Shown here: piece after piece, positions 54,925-63,525 of the stretch
Layout: every line of letters begins with the position of its first letter
How positions within the stretch are numbered: position 1 is the first letter of the stretch
DNA from: a virus
DNA: 64,000 bases
Direction: 5' to 3' (one strand)
Virus record (IMG/VR): IMGVR_UViG_3300022891_000002
Span: 62,001 to 126,000 of that record
Notes under the pieces: model-generated
What the model was told of the DNA's origin: nothing
Seen by the model: the letters and a program-made list of their open reading frames with translations, nothing else
Databases searched by the model: none
Translations under genes and position numbers: made by a program

Positions 54925-57075
54925 TTATTTCTCATTCCAATTTTTACAAGTTAGTTTGTTAGGGTCAAAACATACATCTACCGGAATTGACTTAATCCAG
55001 TATCTCAATTCAGTATGTAAACAATTCATTACTGCACTATTAATCTCAAATGAATATTCAGATAAACCAATCCAGTTAAGTTCATCGTGGCAGTTATTAC
55101 AAAATCTAGCTTTCCAATGAGGATTATTAAAGAACTCTATCTCTGCTTTACCTTGAGCAAATTTAAGAATATCTGCTTCTCCACAGAGCCAAATTAGAGA
55201 AATAGAATCTGTATAAGGAACTTCATAAGTAGTATAGGTTTTACCTGTTTTAGTTGTAAAAGTCTTCTCTTGCTTTTTTAAATGTACCGTTCTATTAGTA
55301 AAAGTCTTACATTTACCGTAATGCCCTGAAGTAGGTTGACCATTAGCATTAAAGAAAGGGAATTCTATATTATACTTGTTACACTCTTTAACATAGTTTT
55401 GGATAAATTCGTAGAGTACATTATAAGTTTTTCTATAAGCTTGCTGAATTAATTTACATTGTTCTTCACTTACTTCTACCCCATTCTTTCTAAAGCTTGT
55501 TTGTATAGTTTTAGCTCCTGCCTGATTGAGACCTGAGTAATTAGCTTCCTTCCCGAACTTCCTGTACTTAGATATTAGTGGGTCAGGATTATCTTGTTTA
55601 TATAAAGTTACTGCTTCGTCATACCCAAAATTGTGACCATCATAAATAGCAATAGAGTTACCCATAATAATATGAGCATCTTTACCATTACCATAAATCT
55701 CTAATAATGTGGGGTCTTTAGATAATTCAGTACAGATTCTATAGTGACTCTGACTTAAATCCATAATTCCCAAAAAATAACCTTCTGGGGCTTTAAAGAA
55801 TGTTCTAAAGTCAGGTAATCCTTCTTCTTTAAAAAAACTTGGTGTTTTAGCTGGGTTCTGAAGTTGAGCGCCAATGTTAATAGCTTTCTTACTTCCCTTA
55901 GAATTTTTGTATTTTAAAGTACCATTACAACTTGACCTACCTGAACCTGAAGGAGTCATTTGTCTATAATTAGTACGAACAGAATAGAAGTCTTCCTCAG
56001 GATTCTTCCAAGCTACATCTCTTATACCTTCTGCATATTGAATAAGAACGTTCAAAGTCCTCATCCTTAGTAGAGCTTTAGCTTCTGGATACTTAACTCT
56101 TTTTAGTGCTTCTACGTCTAATGACTGTAATTTAAGCTCCGGCCATTTCTCATTAAAAGCTTGTCTTAGTAACTCTACTTGTCCCCAATTTACATCTGGA
56201 AAACTAACTGTGATAATCTCTTTATATTCTTCTAACTTTTTCCTATACTCAAAAACATTCTTTTCTAATAAATCCTTATCAATAGGAAAACCAAATACTT
56301 CCATTTCAATAAAAGCAGGAAGTACAAGAGATTCTGCCATTACGGAGTAATATAAGTCTTCTCTTATAACTAACTCCTGAATATATGGAAATAATTGTAG
56401 AGGTAAGATTGAGTCATTTCCTGAATAATTATACTTAGCATTTGAAATTCTCCATCCCCAATCTTCTTTCTGTTCACTCTTATCTATTTCAAATTTAGTG
56501 TTGAAAAGAATGTTTACTCGTTCAGTAATAGCTTTAAGAGAGTGAGATAATAAACATCTATCTTCTCTATTTTTAGATTTATTACCAGGGATTACTTCTA
56601 CTCCTGCCCAAATTACTTGCGAACATAACATTAAATCTCTACAGCACAGTATTTTAATACCTAAATGGTAGAGTAGAAAGTTACCATCAAACTTTAGATT
56701 AACCCCTACTACCGGGACTTTTAGATTCTCACATCTCTCTTTAAATACTTGGTAGAATCTACTAGCAAAAAACTCTTTCTTCTTTTCATCTATATTATCT
56801 AAGTTTCCACCTAAATCATATATTAGTGCATAATATTGACCATCTACCTTGATTCCTACTGAGATAAGTCTTATTAACCCAAACTTAAAATATAATGCGC
56901 TATATTCTTCGTCACCATGAGTTTCTAAGTCAGTAGAGAATATCTTAGCAACTGAGAACTTATCTACCCATTCATTCCATACTTTATCTTCTACTTTGCC
57001 ATGAACAATTATATTTGGCTCAAGAGGAACATCTTTTGCTAGTATATCTGACCACTTTAACTGTAGAGTTTTCAT
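54925..57075 (-). CDS. polA: Family A DNA polymerase with 3'-5' exonuclease
   Basis: 716 residues. Exonuclease motifs: FSTDLETHG (D49, E51), NLKFDGNFLLYHLG and YSGND. Polymerase motifs: A as IMDLSQSHYRI, B as RKFGKEANYSGLNQAGAKTI, C as CHDEL. No 5'-3' exonuclease domain, as usual for phage replicases. In motif A the usual D-Y-S-Q-I-E is D-L-S-Q-S-H, so the steric-gate Glu is His. Nevertheless the catalytic Asp (motif A) and Asp/Glu (motif C) are in place, so it is presumed active as the phage replicative polymerase. Confidence 0.93.
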   Translation of the reverse strand: MKTLQLKWSDILAKDVPLEPNIIVHGKVEDKVWNEWVDKFSVAKIFSTDLETHGDEEYSALYFKFGLIRLISVGIKVDGQYYALIYDLGGNLDNIDEKKKEFFASRFYQVFKERCENLKVPVVGVNLKFDGNFLLYHLGIKILCCRDLMLCSQVIWAGVEVIPGNKSKNREDRCLLSHSLKAITERVNILFNTKFEIDKSEQKEDWGWRISNAKYNYSGNDSILPLQLFPYIQELVIREDLYYSVMAESLVLPAFIEMEVFGFPIDKDLLEKNVFEYRKKLEEYKEIITVSFPDVNWGQVELLRQAFNEKWPELKLQSLDVEALKRVKYPEAKALLRMRTLNVLIQYAEGIRDVAWKNPEEDFYSVRTNYRQMTPSGSGRSSCNGTLKYKNSKGSKKAINIGAQLQNPAKTPSFFKEEGLPDFRTFFKAPEGYFLGIMDLSQSHYRICTELSKDPTLLEIYGNGKDAHIIMGNSIAIYDGHNFGYDEAVTLYKQDNPDPLISKYRKFGKEANYSGLNQAGAKTIQTSFRKNGVEVSEEQCKLIQQAYRKTYNVLYEFIQNYVKECNKYNIEFPFFNANGQPTSGHYGKCKTFTNRTVHLKKQEKTFTTKTGKTYTTYEVPYTDSISLIWLCGEADILKFAQGKAEIEFFNNPHWKARFCNNCHDELNWIGLSEYSFEINSAVMNCLHTELRYWIKSIPVDVCFDPNKLTCKNWNEK

Positions 57076-57349
57076 ATGTATACCTATCTACTGTTTTCCA
57101 GAAATCTTTTGCATAAGAATAAGGAGACTCACCTACTACAAATATGTCCATACTTTCTCCGTTTAAATAGATACACCCTGAGTAAGGAGCATCGCAATCA
57201 TCACCATACTGACTCTCTACTTTACAGACAAATCCCGCGTAATGTAAATCTTGGTTACAAAAATCTCTTTGCCATCTTATTAGCTCATCTATACCTACTA
57301 AGTTACTTAAATACTCTCGAATATCTTTGTGTTCTAAATTATTACTCAT
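57020..57349 (-). CDS. Hypothetical protein, 109 aa
   Basis: Overlaps polA by 56 bases, so they are probably coupled. Acidic and aromatic with DLHYAGFVCKVESQYGDDCD, three or four cysteines and a basic C-terminus. No domain recognised. Lies 50 bases from the divergent Acb2-like gene. Confidence 0.65.
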   Translation of the reverse strand: MSNNLEHKDIREYLSNLVGIDELIRWQRDFCNQDLHYAGFVCKVESQYGDDCDAPYSGCIYLNGESMDIFVVGESPYSYAKDFWKTVDRYTYENSTVKVVRYTSKRCSS

Positions 57350-57399
57350 CTTACTTCTCCTTATATGTTAAACTTTATTAGTTCCAATCAATTAGTTAC

Positions 57400-57654
57400 A
57401 TGACTCCTAAATTTTTGACCAAGTTAGAAGACTTATTTAGCTACCATCCTCCTAAGACTGATGAAGAAAGAGAACAACATAACGTAGTCAACCAAGCATC
57501 TATTGAATACGCAAAGTCACTAGCTCAAGTAGTAAAAAATCCTGCTGAGCTAACTACTATCCTTAGAGAAATTCAAAAGGTACGTATGTTAGCCAATGCT
57601 TCTGTATGTTACGAACGAGTAGGTATTAATTATCGAGACTTGTTCTCTGAGTAA
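57400..57654 (+). CDS. Acb2-like anti-CBASS cyclic-nucleotide sponge
   Basis: 84 residues resembling T4 Vs.4/Acb2: LTKLEDLFSYHPPKTDEERE, the segment ASIEYAKSLAQVVKN, and REIQKVRMLANASVCY, corresponding to the conserved L-x-x-A-V-M-W-A-N-A-x-I pattern. Acb2 forms hexamers that sequester cyclic di- and trinucleotides and so prevent activation of CBASS effectors. It is a solitary + gene opposite to all neighbours with its own terminator, which fits an early, independently expressed anti-defence gene. The loop carrying HPPK and the hexamer interface residues need alignment to confirm. Confidence 0.75.
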   Translation: MTPKFLTKLEDLFSYHPPKTDEEREQHNVVNQASIEYAKSLAQVVKNPAELTTILREIQKVRMLANASVCYERVGINYRDLFSE

Positions 57655-57670
57655 GGTTAGTAAGAGAAGG

Positions 57671-57699
57671 CCTCTAGAGTTTATTAGTAGTTCTAGAGG
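57671..57699 (+). terminator. Bidirectional terminator-like hairpin
   Basis: CCTCTAGA (57671-57678) pairs with TCTAGAGG (57692-57699), a perfect eight-base stem with a 13-base loop, then a T-rich run. It lies between the convergent Acb2-like and 57716 genes. Confidence 0.75.
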
Positions 57700-57715
57700 A
57701 TTCTTCTTTATCTAC

Positions 57716-58129
57716 TTACTTCAGGAACTCTTCTTCTATAATGTCTGCTATTTGTTCAAAAGATAATTTAAATCTATCATTGAGACTAATCAATGATACC
57801 TGCTCTCTATCTATATAAGACATACCTACTTTCTCCATCTGATACATAGGTAACTTAGAATTAGTAGTTTTTATCAGAACATTATTACAGTCAATACCTA
57901 GATAACCTAACATTGAGTTAGGAAGTACGCCACTACTACCACTAAACATATAACACTCTTTATCTGTAGGCTCCAGATTCCAATCAATACCTAAGTCTTT
58001 CTTACTAATATCACAAAAGACTCCTAAGCAACAAAACTCATCATTTATATTCCTAAGTGCTTTTCTTCCTTGCTTGTATTTACCACTTCTTAAAGCATCT
58101 ACACATTTCTGAATCCTTTCTCTATTCAT
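57716..58129 (-). CDS. Conserved phage-type hypothetical protein, 137 aa
   Basis: Start ATG 58129 has GGAGG nine bases upstream. Contains LRSGKYKQGRKALRNINDEF then CCLGVFCDI, and SGVLPNSMLGYLGI and LISLNDRFKLSFEQIADIIE, the recognisable blocks of a protein widespread in phages and prophages (often listed as conserved phage protein). Function unknown to me. Confidence 0.72.
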   Translation of the reverse strand: MNRERIQKCVDALRSGKYKQGRKALRNINDEFCCLGVFCDISKKDLGIDWNLEPTDKECYMFSGSSGVLPNSMLGYLGIDCNNVLIKTTNSKLPMYQMEKVGMSYIDREQVSLISLNDRFKLSFEQIADIIEEEFLK

Positions 58130-58565
58130 TGTCTTGTCCTCCCTCAGAACAATCAAACCAACTAATTAGATAAGACACACTTTCAGGTGTTAGTTTATAA
58201 CCTAAGATTTCTTCTCTGCTATCAAACCATGCACCTCTAATACTACTTCCCCAAGTCAAATACTGAATAAGGAACTGAACATAAACAATGTAAGTGTATT
58301 GCAACTCTTCATCATCAGGAAAAAGATAGTTTTGATTTGGCTTAGTAGGTACATCTTTCTTGTTATGGAAGTAATGAATACTCTTGATAATGTCCAATAT
58401 GTATTCCCCAATCTCTAAACTAAAGTCATCACAGTAAGTAGTTAAGTCTAAAACCTCATCAACTAGGAAAATTAGTCTTTTTTCCCTTTCTGTATATTCA
58501 TCAGGTTTAGATAAGCCCCAAACATAAAGGAAGTCTTCGTAACTATCTTTATGAGTAATATTCAT
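58122..58565 (-). CDS. Hypothetical acidic protein, 147 aa
   Basis: Strongly acidic, aromatic-rich helical protein (YIVYVQFLIQYLTWGS, IRGAWFDSREEILGYK). ATG overlaps the next gene by four bases. No domain. Confidence 0.65.
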   Translation of the reverse strand: MNITHKDSYEDFLYVWGLSKPDEYTEREKRLIFLVDEVLDLTTYCDDFSLEIGEYILDIIKSIHYFHNKKDVPTKPNQNYLFPDDEELQYTYIVYVQFLIQYLTWGSSIRGAWFDSREEILGYKLTPESVSYLISWFDCSEGGQDNE

Positions 58566-59035
58566 TGATTGTCACACATCCATCTATATAACTCCGTAAC
58601 TCTTTCAATAGCTAGCTCTAAATCCGGGTCATTTTTATATCTCATTTCACTAATATGAGCAGATACTCCGTTTCTATACTGCATTCTTTTATAATCATCC
58701 ATTAGATACAAGTACATAAACTTAGCAATATTATCTAAAACATTAACACTGAAGAAATTAGCTAATGAAGTTAGTGATTCATAAAAGACTATCTGAACTT
58801 GCATCCACATAATCTCAAAATGTTCTTTCATAGTTATCTCCTTGTAAGTAGTTGTCCAATTGTAAAACTCAATCCACAAGTCAGCTAACTCAAAATCAAA
58901 ATCTATTCTCAACTCACGAATTCTTAAAGCTGCATTATTTCTAGCTTCTAATCTTTCTGATTCACACATCCCTTTATAAGCCGTCTTCATCAGCCAAAGA
59001 GATATAGACTTAGCAATCTTATCTAGTAAAGTCAT
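58562..59035 (-). CDS. Protein with internal duplication, 157 aa
   Basis: Residues ~3-65 (LLDKIAKSISLWLMKTAYKG onward) and ~98-157 (VLDNIAKFMYLYLMDDYKRM onward) are similar in order and spacing, the second ending LYRWMCDN opposite IEFYNWTT, so the gene arose by tandem duplication and fusion. Helical, charged. Function unknown. Confidence 0.7.
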   Translation of the reverse strand: MTLLDKIAKSISLWLMKTAYKGMCESERLEARNNAALRIRELRIDFDFELADLWIEFYNWTTTYKEITMKEHFEIMWMQVQIVFYESLTSLANFFSVNVLDNIAKFMYLYLMDDYKRMQYRNGVSAHISEMRYKNDPDLELAIERVTELYRWMCDNQ

Positions 59036-59310
59036 TATTCAACATTAAACGCATCATATTCGTCAATCCATTCACAGGCAAACTTAATTATCTCCTCTAC
59101 TGAGAGATGAATGTCTATTACTTGATTAACTGACCTACCATACTTATAAATCCCAACATCATAGATACCTTCTTGTCTTGGGGTTACGTAGATTTCGTAC
59201 TCTTTGTACTGTACTAATTCCTCTTTTCTATTATCTTTGACTCCAAAAGCACATTTAACAATATTACCTAAAGCATTTTCTAAGTATTTATTTAAGTAAT
59301 TCATGTTCAT
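59035..59310 (-). CDS. HicB-like domain protein, 91 aa
   Basis: YKEYEIYVTPRQEG, then YDVGIYKYGRSVN and EEIIKFACEWIDEYDAF: the strand-strand-helix pattern with V-D/I-D-E-Y at the helix end, as in the family. Paralogous to the adjacent 59288 protein. Confidence 0.58.
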   Translation of the reverse strand: MNMNYLNKYLENALGNIVKCAFGVKDNRKEELVQYKEYEIYVTPRQEGIYDVGIYKYGRSVNQVIDIHLSVEEIIKFACEWIDEYDAFNVE

Positions 59311-59548
59311 CTACCCAAGTACGTCCTAACATCTCTACTATATCTCTAGTATCGTCGTCATCACCTACCCCTCTACATACTTCTTTTCCATCTTTATTGA
59401 CTTGCATAAAATAATATTTCTTCCCTGAAGTTCTCCACATAGCAGTTGTACATATCTCATAATCTTTGTAGATAAAACATTGAGGTCTATCTTCGTGGTT
59501 ATTTTCTGAAATAAACTGTTTTACTCTTCTCAACCAAACTTCTAACAT
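59288..59548 (-). CDS. HicB-like domain protein, 86 aa
   Basis: YKDYEICTTAMWRTS, then YYFMQVNKDGKEVC and IVEMLGRTWVDEHELL. Shares the closing W-(I/V)-D-E-(Y/H) with the next gene, with which it overlaps by 23 bases. Tandem pair of the family. Confidence 0.58.
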   Translation of the reverse strand: MLEVWLRRVKQFISENNHEDRPQCFIYKDYEICTTAMWRTSGKKYYFMQVNKDGKEVCRGVGDDDDTRDIVEMLGRTWVDEHELLK

Positions 59549-59608
59549 GAGTAACTCCTATTCTTAGTAGAAGTGGGCATAATCAAGTACACCCACTAAT
59601 AAAATAAA

Positions 59609-60403
59609 CTATTGTGCTTTTCTTGCTTTCTGTGCTTCTATAGCTGCTTCAATCTCTTTCTTGAGGTCATTAGCTACTTTGTTTAGCATTAGAATAGAGC
59701 TACCAAAGTTAACTATTTTCTTATCTACTTCTCTTCCAAGTCTAGTAGAACTTTTAATAATCTCATCTATCTTCTTGAACTTATCGCTTTCTGTAGTAGA
59801 ACCTTTACCTACATCTTCCCTAGTAAATATCCTTAGAGCTAGACCTGTATTAAGAGCAATTACCTTAACAGCAGCTCTCATACAGCTATCATTGATGTCT
59901 CTAATATCTGGATTGTAAACTGCATCATTAGTGTTACTCATTACCGGGAATAACATAGAAGGAGTTCTAAGTCCTGTAACTACATCTACTAAGTAAGGCA
60001 TAACTGCTACACCTCTATTGTCATAGTAGAGTTGGTCACTATACTCAGCAATCTCTTTCTTAAGACTCTTCTCTTTCTTCCAATCTTTCTCTTCTTTTAA
60101 GAGTTCTTGCTTTTCTACTATTAATTGTTCAAACCTGTCTTTAGCTTCCTTTTTAAGATTGTTCTCTAGTTTAAATGTAAGTAATCCACTACTATTTCTT
60201 TCAAATTCTACTACTAGATTAGGAAAATAACGCATTAGAAGATTCTTAGCAGCGCTCCAACTTAGATATTCTAGCTCTCCTTGACCAGGTTTAACGTAGA
60301 TGTGGTAAGCATAGTCGTAGTTATCGTAAGCAGCTATAAACTCTTCTTTTGAAATACTTAGATATACTGGTGTGGTTTGACTCATTTCATTCATCTTGTT
60401 CAT
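59609..60403 (-). CDS. Sak3-like single-strand annealing protein
   Basis: 264 residues; start is either codon 1 or the ATG at codon 7. The pattern YLSWSAAKNLLMRYFPNLVV, then GVAVMPYLVDVVTG and LRTPSMLFPVMSNTNDAVYN, IRDINDSCMRAAVKVIALNT then GLALRIF follows Sak3/DUF1071 recombinases. These promote annealing of complementary ssDNA, and act in phage recombination and repair. It sits next to helicase and primase genes, as expected for a replication-recombination block. The C-terminus is a helical tail. Confidence 0.82.
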   Translation of the reverse strand: MNKMNEMSQTTPVYLSISKEEFIAAYDNYDYAYHIYVKPGQGELEYLSWSAAKNLLMRYFPNLVVEFERNSSGLLTFKLENNLKKEAKDRFEQLIVEKQELLKEEKDWKKEKSLKKEIAEYSDQLYYDNRGVAVMPYLVDVVTGLRTPSMLFPVMSNTNDAVYNPDIRDINDSCMRAAVKVIALNTGLALRIFTREDVGKGSTTESDKFKKIDEIIKSSTRLGREVDKKIVNFGSSILMLNKVANDLKKEIEAAIEAQKARKAQ

Positions 60404-60431
60404 GATTTATATTATTTCCTAATGTCAACTT

Positions 60432-61835
60432 TTAAGATAGTGATTTTAAACGGTCTTGTTCTTCAACTGGTAGAAGTCTAAACACAACTTCTTTATCTCT
60501 AACAGACATTCCTTTAAATGCTTCAAATACTTCTTTCTTAGTAGTAGCAGTTTGTACTTGAACTGAGATATCCTGAAGTCTTAAATCTAACTCTTCTGCT
60601 TTGCCTAAGATACCTAAGTCTCCGTAGAGTTCTAGGATATAGTTCGGGATATAGTAGAAGTTTTTACCTTTACTTCTGTTACTCTCTAAAAAAGAACTCT
60701 CAAGTAGTCTATCTAAAGCTAACTCTAACTTTTCTAGACTTTCTACTGATAGTTGTTCTGCTATTTCCTCAATAGATAAACCTAAGTCTATTACTCCTTC
60801 TCTATTCTCTTCTTGCTTTAGTAATGTGATAATCTTAACTTCTAATGTGGTTAGGTCAGGTGTTACTCCTTCTTCTTCTAGTAACTTAAGTTCTTTTTTA
60901 AAATCAACTACAAAACTTGCACCTGTACCATCTCTAGGAGTAGTCTTTATTACCAATGATTTCTTAGAGTATTTCTCACCCTCATAGTAAGTAACATCCC
61001 AAAGCATATTAGCATTACCATCAAGAGCAGATGTACCTGATGACTTACCTCCTTTGTTATGGTGATGTAGAAGTATAATAGCTATATTCTGCCCGTTAGC
61101 GTAATCTTGTAGAAGTCCAGAGGGATTAGCCCAATCTGCACTATTTTCAGATACACTAGCAGACCTCATAGCAGCTCTTAACGTATCTACTACTATCAAA
61201 TCTACTTTATGTTTCTTAGAGAACTTCCTGACATCTCTCTTTATTTGGTCAATACCTTTAGCAATGTTAATCTGTCTAACAATGATTATCTTATCGTTTT
61301 CTATTAAGTCACGTACATCAGGATTATCATCATCATCAAATCTATTACTGAGGAATCTATTTCTTACTATAGTCATAGGTTCTTCAGCCTGATATACTAT
61401 AGTAATCCCACATCTCCTAGTAGGAAGACCTAAAAACTCCTTAGTAATGTAAATAGATTTAAGTAACGCATATATAAGTCTACTTTTACCTTGTTTAGCA
61501 GGCGCTCTTATTATAGTTACTCCAGTAGGAACTAACCTAGGAACGATAGAACCAGTTAACTCACTGTTCTTAAAGTTGATTACTTCCTTAATTGTGTAAT
61601 ACTTTTTAACGTCTAAAGTAGTGTTCCTTCTACTAAGATAGTGTCTAGTAACTGTTTGAACATCCTTTACACCTAAATTAACCCCATATATCTTGTGTAT
61701 CTTATCTAATGCGTATTCTAAATCAACTTCATCAAGAATATCTTCTTCCGCTCGTAGATGTAAATTATCTAATGCTTGAAGATACTGTTCTTTTATCTCA
61801 CTTATCTTGATATCGACTTGTATCTCTGAACTCAT
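60432..61835 (-). CDS. RepA-type replicative helicase (RecA-fold hexamer)
   Basis: 467 residues from the ATG 61835 (a GTG at 61847 is an alternative). The ATPase core: Walker A APAKQGKS near residue 115, an IVYQAEEP catalytic-Glu strand, LIVVDTLRA Walker B, and LLHHHNKGGKSSGTSALDGN, the RepA/RSF1010-like sensor and DNA-binding loop. The C-terminal ~130 residues are winged-helix-like. It unwinds DNA at the fork. Coupled to the primase gene by a 38-base overlap. Confidence 0.88.
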   Translation of the reverse strand: MSSEIQVDIKISEIKEQYLQALDNLHLRAEEDILDEVDLEYALDKIHKIYGVNLGVKDVQTVTRHYLSRRNTTLDVKKYYTIKEVINFKNSELTGSIVPRLVPTGVTIIRAPAKQGKSRLIYALLKSIYITKEFLGLPTRRCGITIVYQAEEPMTIVRNRFLSNRFDDDDNPDVRDLIENDKIIIVRQINIAKGIDQIKRDVRKFSKKHKVDLIVVDTLRAAMRSASVSENSADWANPSGLLQDYANGQNIAIILLHHHNKGGKSSGTSALDGNANMLWDVTYYEGEKYSKKSLVIKTTPRDGTGASFVVDFKKELKLLEEEGVTPDLTTLEVKIITLLKQEENREGVIDLGLSIEEIAEQLSVESLEKLELALDRLLESSFLESNRSKGKNFYYIPNYILELYGDLGILGKAEELDLRLQDISVQVQTATTKKEVFEAFKGMSVRDKEVVFRLLPVEEQDRLKSLS

Positions 61836-62832
61836 CTTCAAATACACTCACTAGGTTACTATCAGGAAACTCAGTTATAAAATCTGCCACATCATAACCT
61901 CTCTTAAAATCTAGTCCGCACCCTATGGGCTGTAACAGTTTAGTTCTTAAATCAAATATCTTACATGGTAGTCTCATTTCCCATACTGCTTTCTGAAATA
62001 TTAATGCTTTCTGCATTCCTTTAGCGTCTAAGTCAGGTAAGTAAAGGAACTGAAGAACATTAGGTATCTTACTTCTACTAACCTCTATGACTTCTTGTAT
62101 TTTAGTAATAGATGTTGTGTAACTACCTAATAGACTCATTGCTTCTATACCTTTGTAGTTTAGGTACTCAACACATTTCTCCCCCTCAGCCACTATTATT
62201 AGTTCACTTACTAATGTTCTTTGGTTAGTAAATATAGGAAATATTCCTTCACCTATACCATTAACCCATTGATAGTTAAACACTAATATAGAAACTACTA
62301 AGTAGATACCTAGTTGAATAGACAGAGAAATTATAAGAAATTTTATGGATACACCTTCATTAAGTAACCTACCTGTCTGAGGTATAACTACTTTCTTACC
62401 ATTAGACTTAAGACGATTAATTCTCTTAGTTCTTTGGTTAGTAGAGTATTGGTATAGAACTATTCCATCTAAGTCTTGGTATTTATTGTTGAGGTCATTT
62501 AGTAAAGAGGGATTAGCTACTATACTTAGCTTTAAGTTACTTAGGTTAGGTACTGACTCTACTACTTTAGGAACTTGTTTTGCTTTAGGTACATAAGTAA
62601 TTCCTGAGTCTTGGTATATAAAAGCAGTTATCCTTTTAGTATCGCAGGTACATTTATAGTTCTTATAGTAAGAAGTTACCTTATTTATCTTAAGCCCTTT
62701 ACTTCCACATAACGGACATATATACTCCATCCATGAAGGGTACTCTTTAACAAGTTCCAGACGTTGCTCAAATAGTTCTATTACATCCACATATAACCTC
62801 CTTGGTAGTAGAGATAGTGAAGTAAGCTCCAT
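61798..62832 (-). CDS. DNA primase with Toprim domain and hydrophobic insert
   Basis: 344 residues. Zinc-binding: CPLC (39-42) with CTC (61-63). Toprim: AEGEKCVEYL (216 and 218 Glu) and LPDLDAKG (267 and 269 Asp). Between the two, residues ~162-186 (SIKFLIISLSIQLGIYLVVS onward) form an unexpected hydrophobic segment that could span a membrane. The primase makes RNA primers for lagging-strand synthesis. Overlaps the helicase gene. A TM segment in a primase is not usual. Confidence 0.82.
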   Translation of the reverse strand: MELTSLSLLPRRLYVDVIELFEQRLELVKEYPSWMEYICPLCGSKGLKINKVTSYYKNYKCTCDTKRITAFIYQDSGITYVPKAKQVPKVVESVPNLSNLKLSIVANPSLLNDLNNKYQDLDGIVLYQYSTNQRTKRINRLKSNGKKVVIPQTGRLLNEGVSIKFLIISLSIQLGIYLVVSILVFNYQWVNGIGEGIFPIFTNQRTLVSELIIVAEGEKCVEYLNYKGIEAMSLLGSYTTSITKIQEVIEVSRSKIPNVLQFLYLPDLDAKGMQKALIFQKAVWEMRLPCKIFDLRTKLLQPIGCGLDFKRGYDVADFITEFPDSNLVSVFEDEFRDTSRYQDK

Positions 62833-62875
62833 AGGTCAAAGATAACTTACAGAGCTTAGTAGATTATTTAATTAC

Positions 62876-63523
62876 TTATGTTTCTAACGAGACAATATAA
62901 GAAATACTTAAGCCTTTGTCTTCTTGCTCTTTCTTCCATTTATAGAAGTCTTTTAAAGAACATTCCGTAAACTTTTCACCCCATTCATCTTTATTTAATG
63001 TATAGCCTTCTTTTTCCTCTAATCTTTCCTCAATCCACTTAGCTGTAGGTGTTAAATAGGTTTCTTCCCAATAGTTATGCTCCTCATCTAGTAATTCTAT
63101 GTTTCCCTCAATATGGAGAATTACAGGGTAAACCTCTCTACAGTAAAACCAGTCCTTTTCTAAAGACCTTCTAGTGTAGTAATAGACATTATTCCACCAA
63201 CTCCTTTTAGAAAAACTAGAATCAAATACTGCACTTCCAAAGAAATACTTAGAATTTGAAAAGAATTGTTTAGTAGAGGTTTTAATTGCTTCCCAAAGGT
63301 AGAGTCTTAGTAGATTAGGAAAATGTGAGTATTTATCGTCAGCCCCTGTTTTTAAGTAGAAATCAATAAAAGGAGGGAACTCAGGAGTGTTGTATAATCT
63401 TAGTCTATTTCTATCTTTAGGCTCTCCCCAGAAATCATGGGGCATATAACTTACAGGAGTTACCCAAAAACCTTCACCATCAAAGTTTCTAAGTTTAACT
63501 TGAGTAGATATAACGTCTTTCAT
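62876..63523 (-). CDS. Hypothetical protein, paralogue of 63526 frame, 215 aa
   Basis: Aromatic- and Trp-rich soluble protein. Segments SAVFDSSFSKRSWWNNVYYY and WFYCREVYPVILHIEGNIEL match SNVFDSWFPNRTWEWWDKYL and WFYAADVFSHTLHLEGNIEV of the neighbour. Ends ISYIVSLET, like YYITSLET there. Function unknown; a pair produced by tandem duplication. Confidence 0.72.
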   Translation of the reverse strand: MKDVISTQVKLRNFDGEGFWVTPVSYMPHDFWGEPKDRNRLRLYNTPEFPPFIDFYLKTGADDKYSHFPNLLRLYLWEAIKTSTKQFFSNSKYFFGSAVFDSSFSKRSWWNNVYYYTRRSLEKDWFYCREVYPVILHIEGNIELLDEEHNYWEETYLTPTAKWIEERLEEKEGYTLNKDEWGEKFTECSLKDFYKWKKEQEDKGLSISYIVSLET

Positions 63524-63525
63524 TT

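Noticed and set aside
57076-57381. Plus-strand frame opposite the 57020 gene
   Set aside because: Shadow of the minus-strand gene, which has the right overlap with polA; Leu/Tyr/His-rich composition without known pattern.
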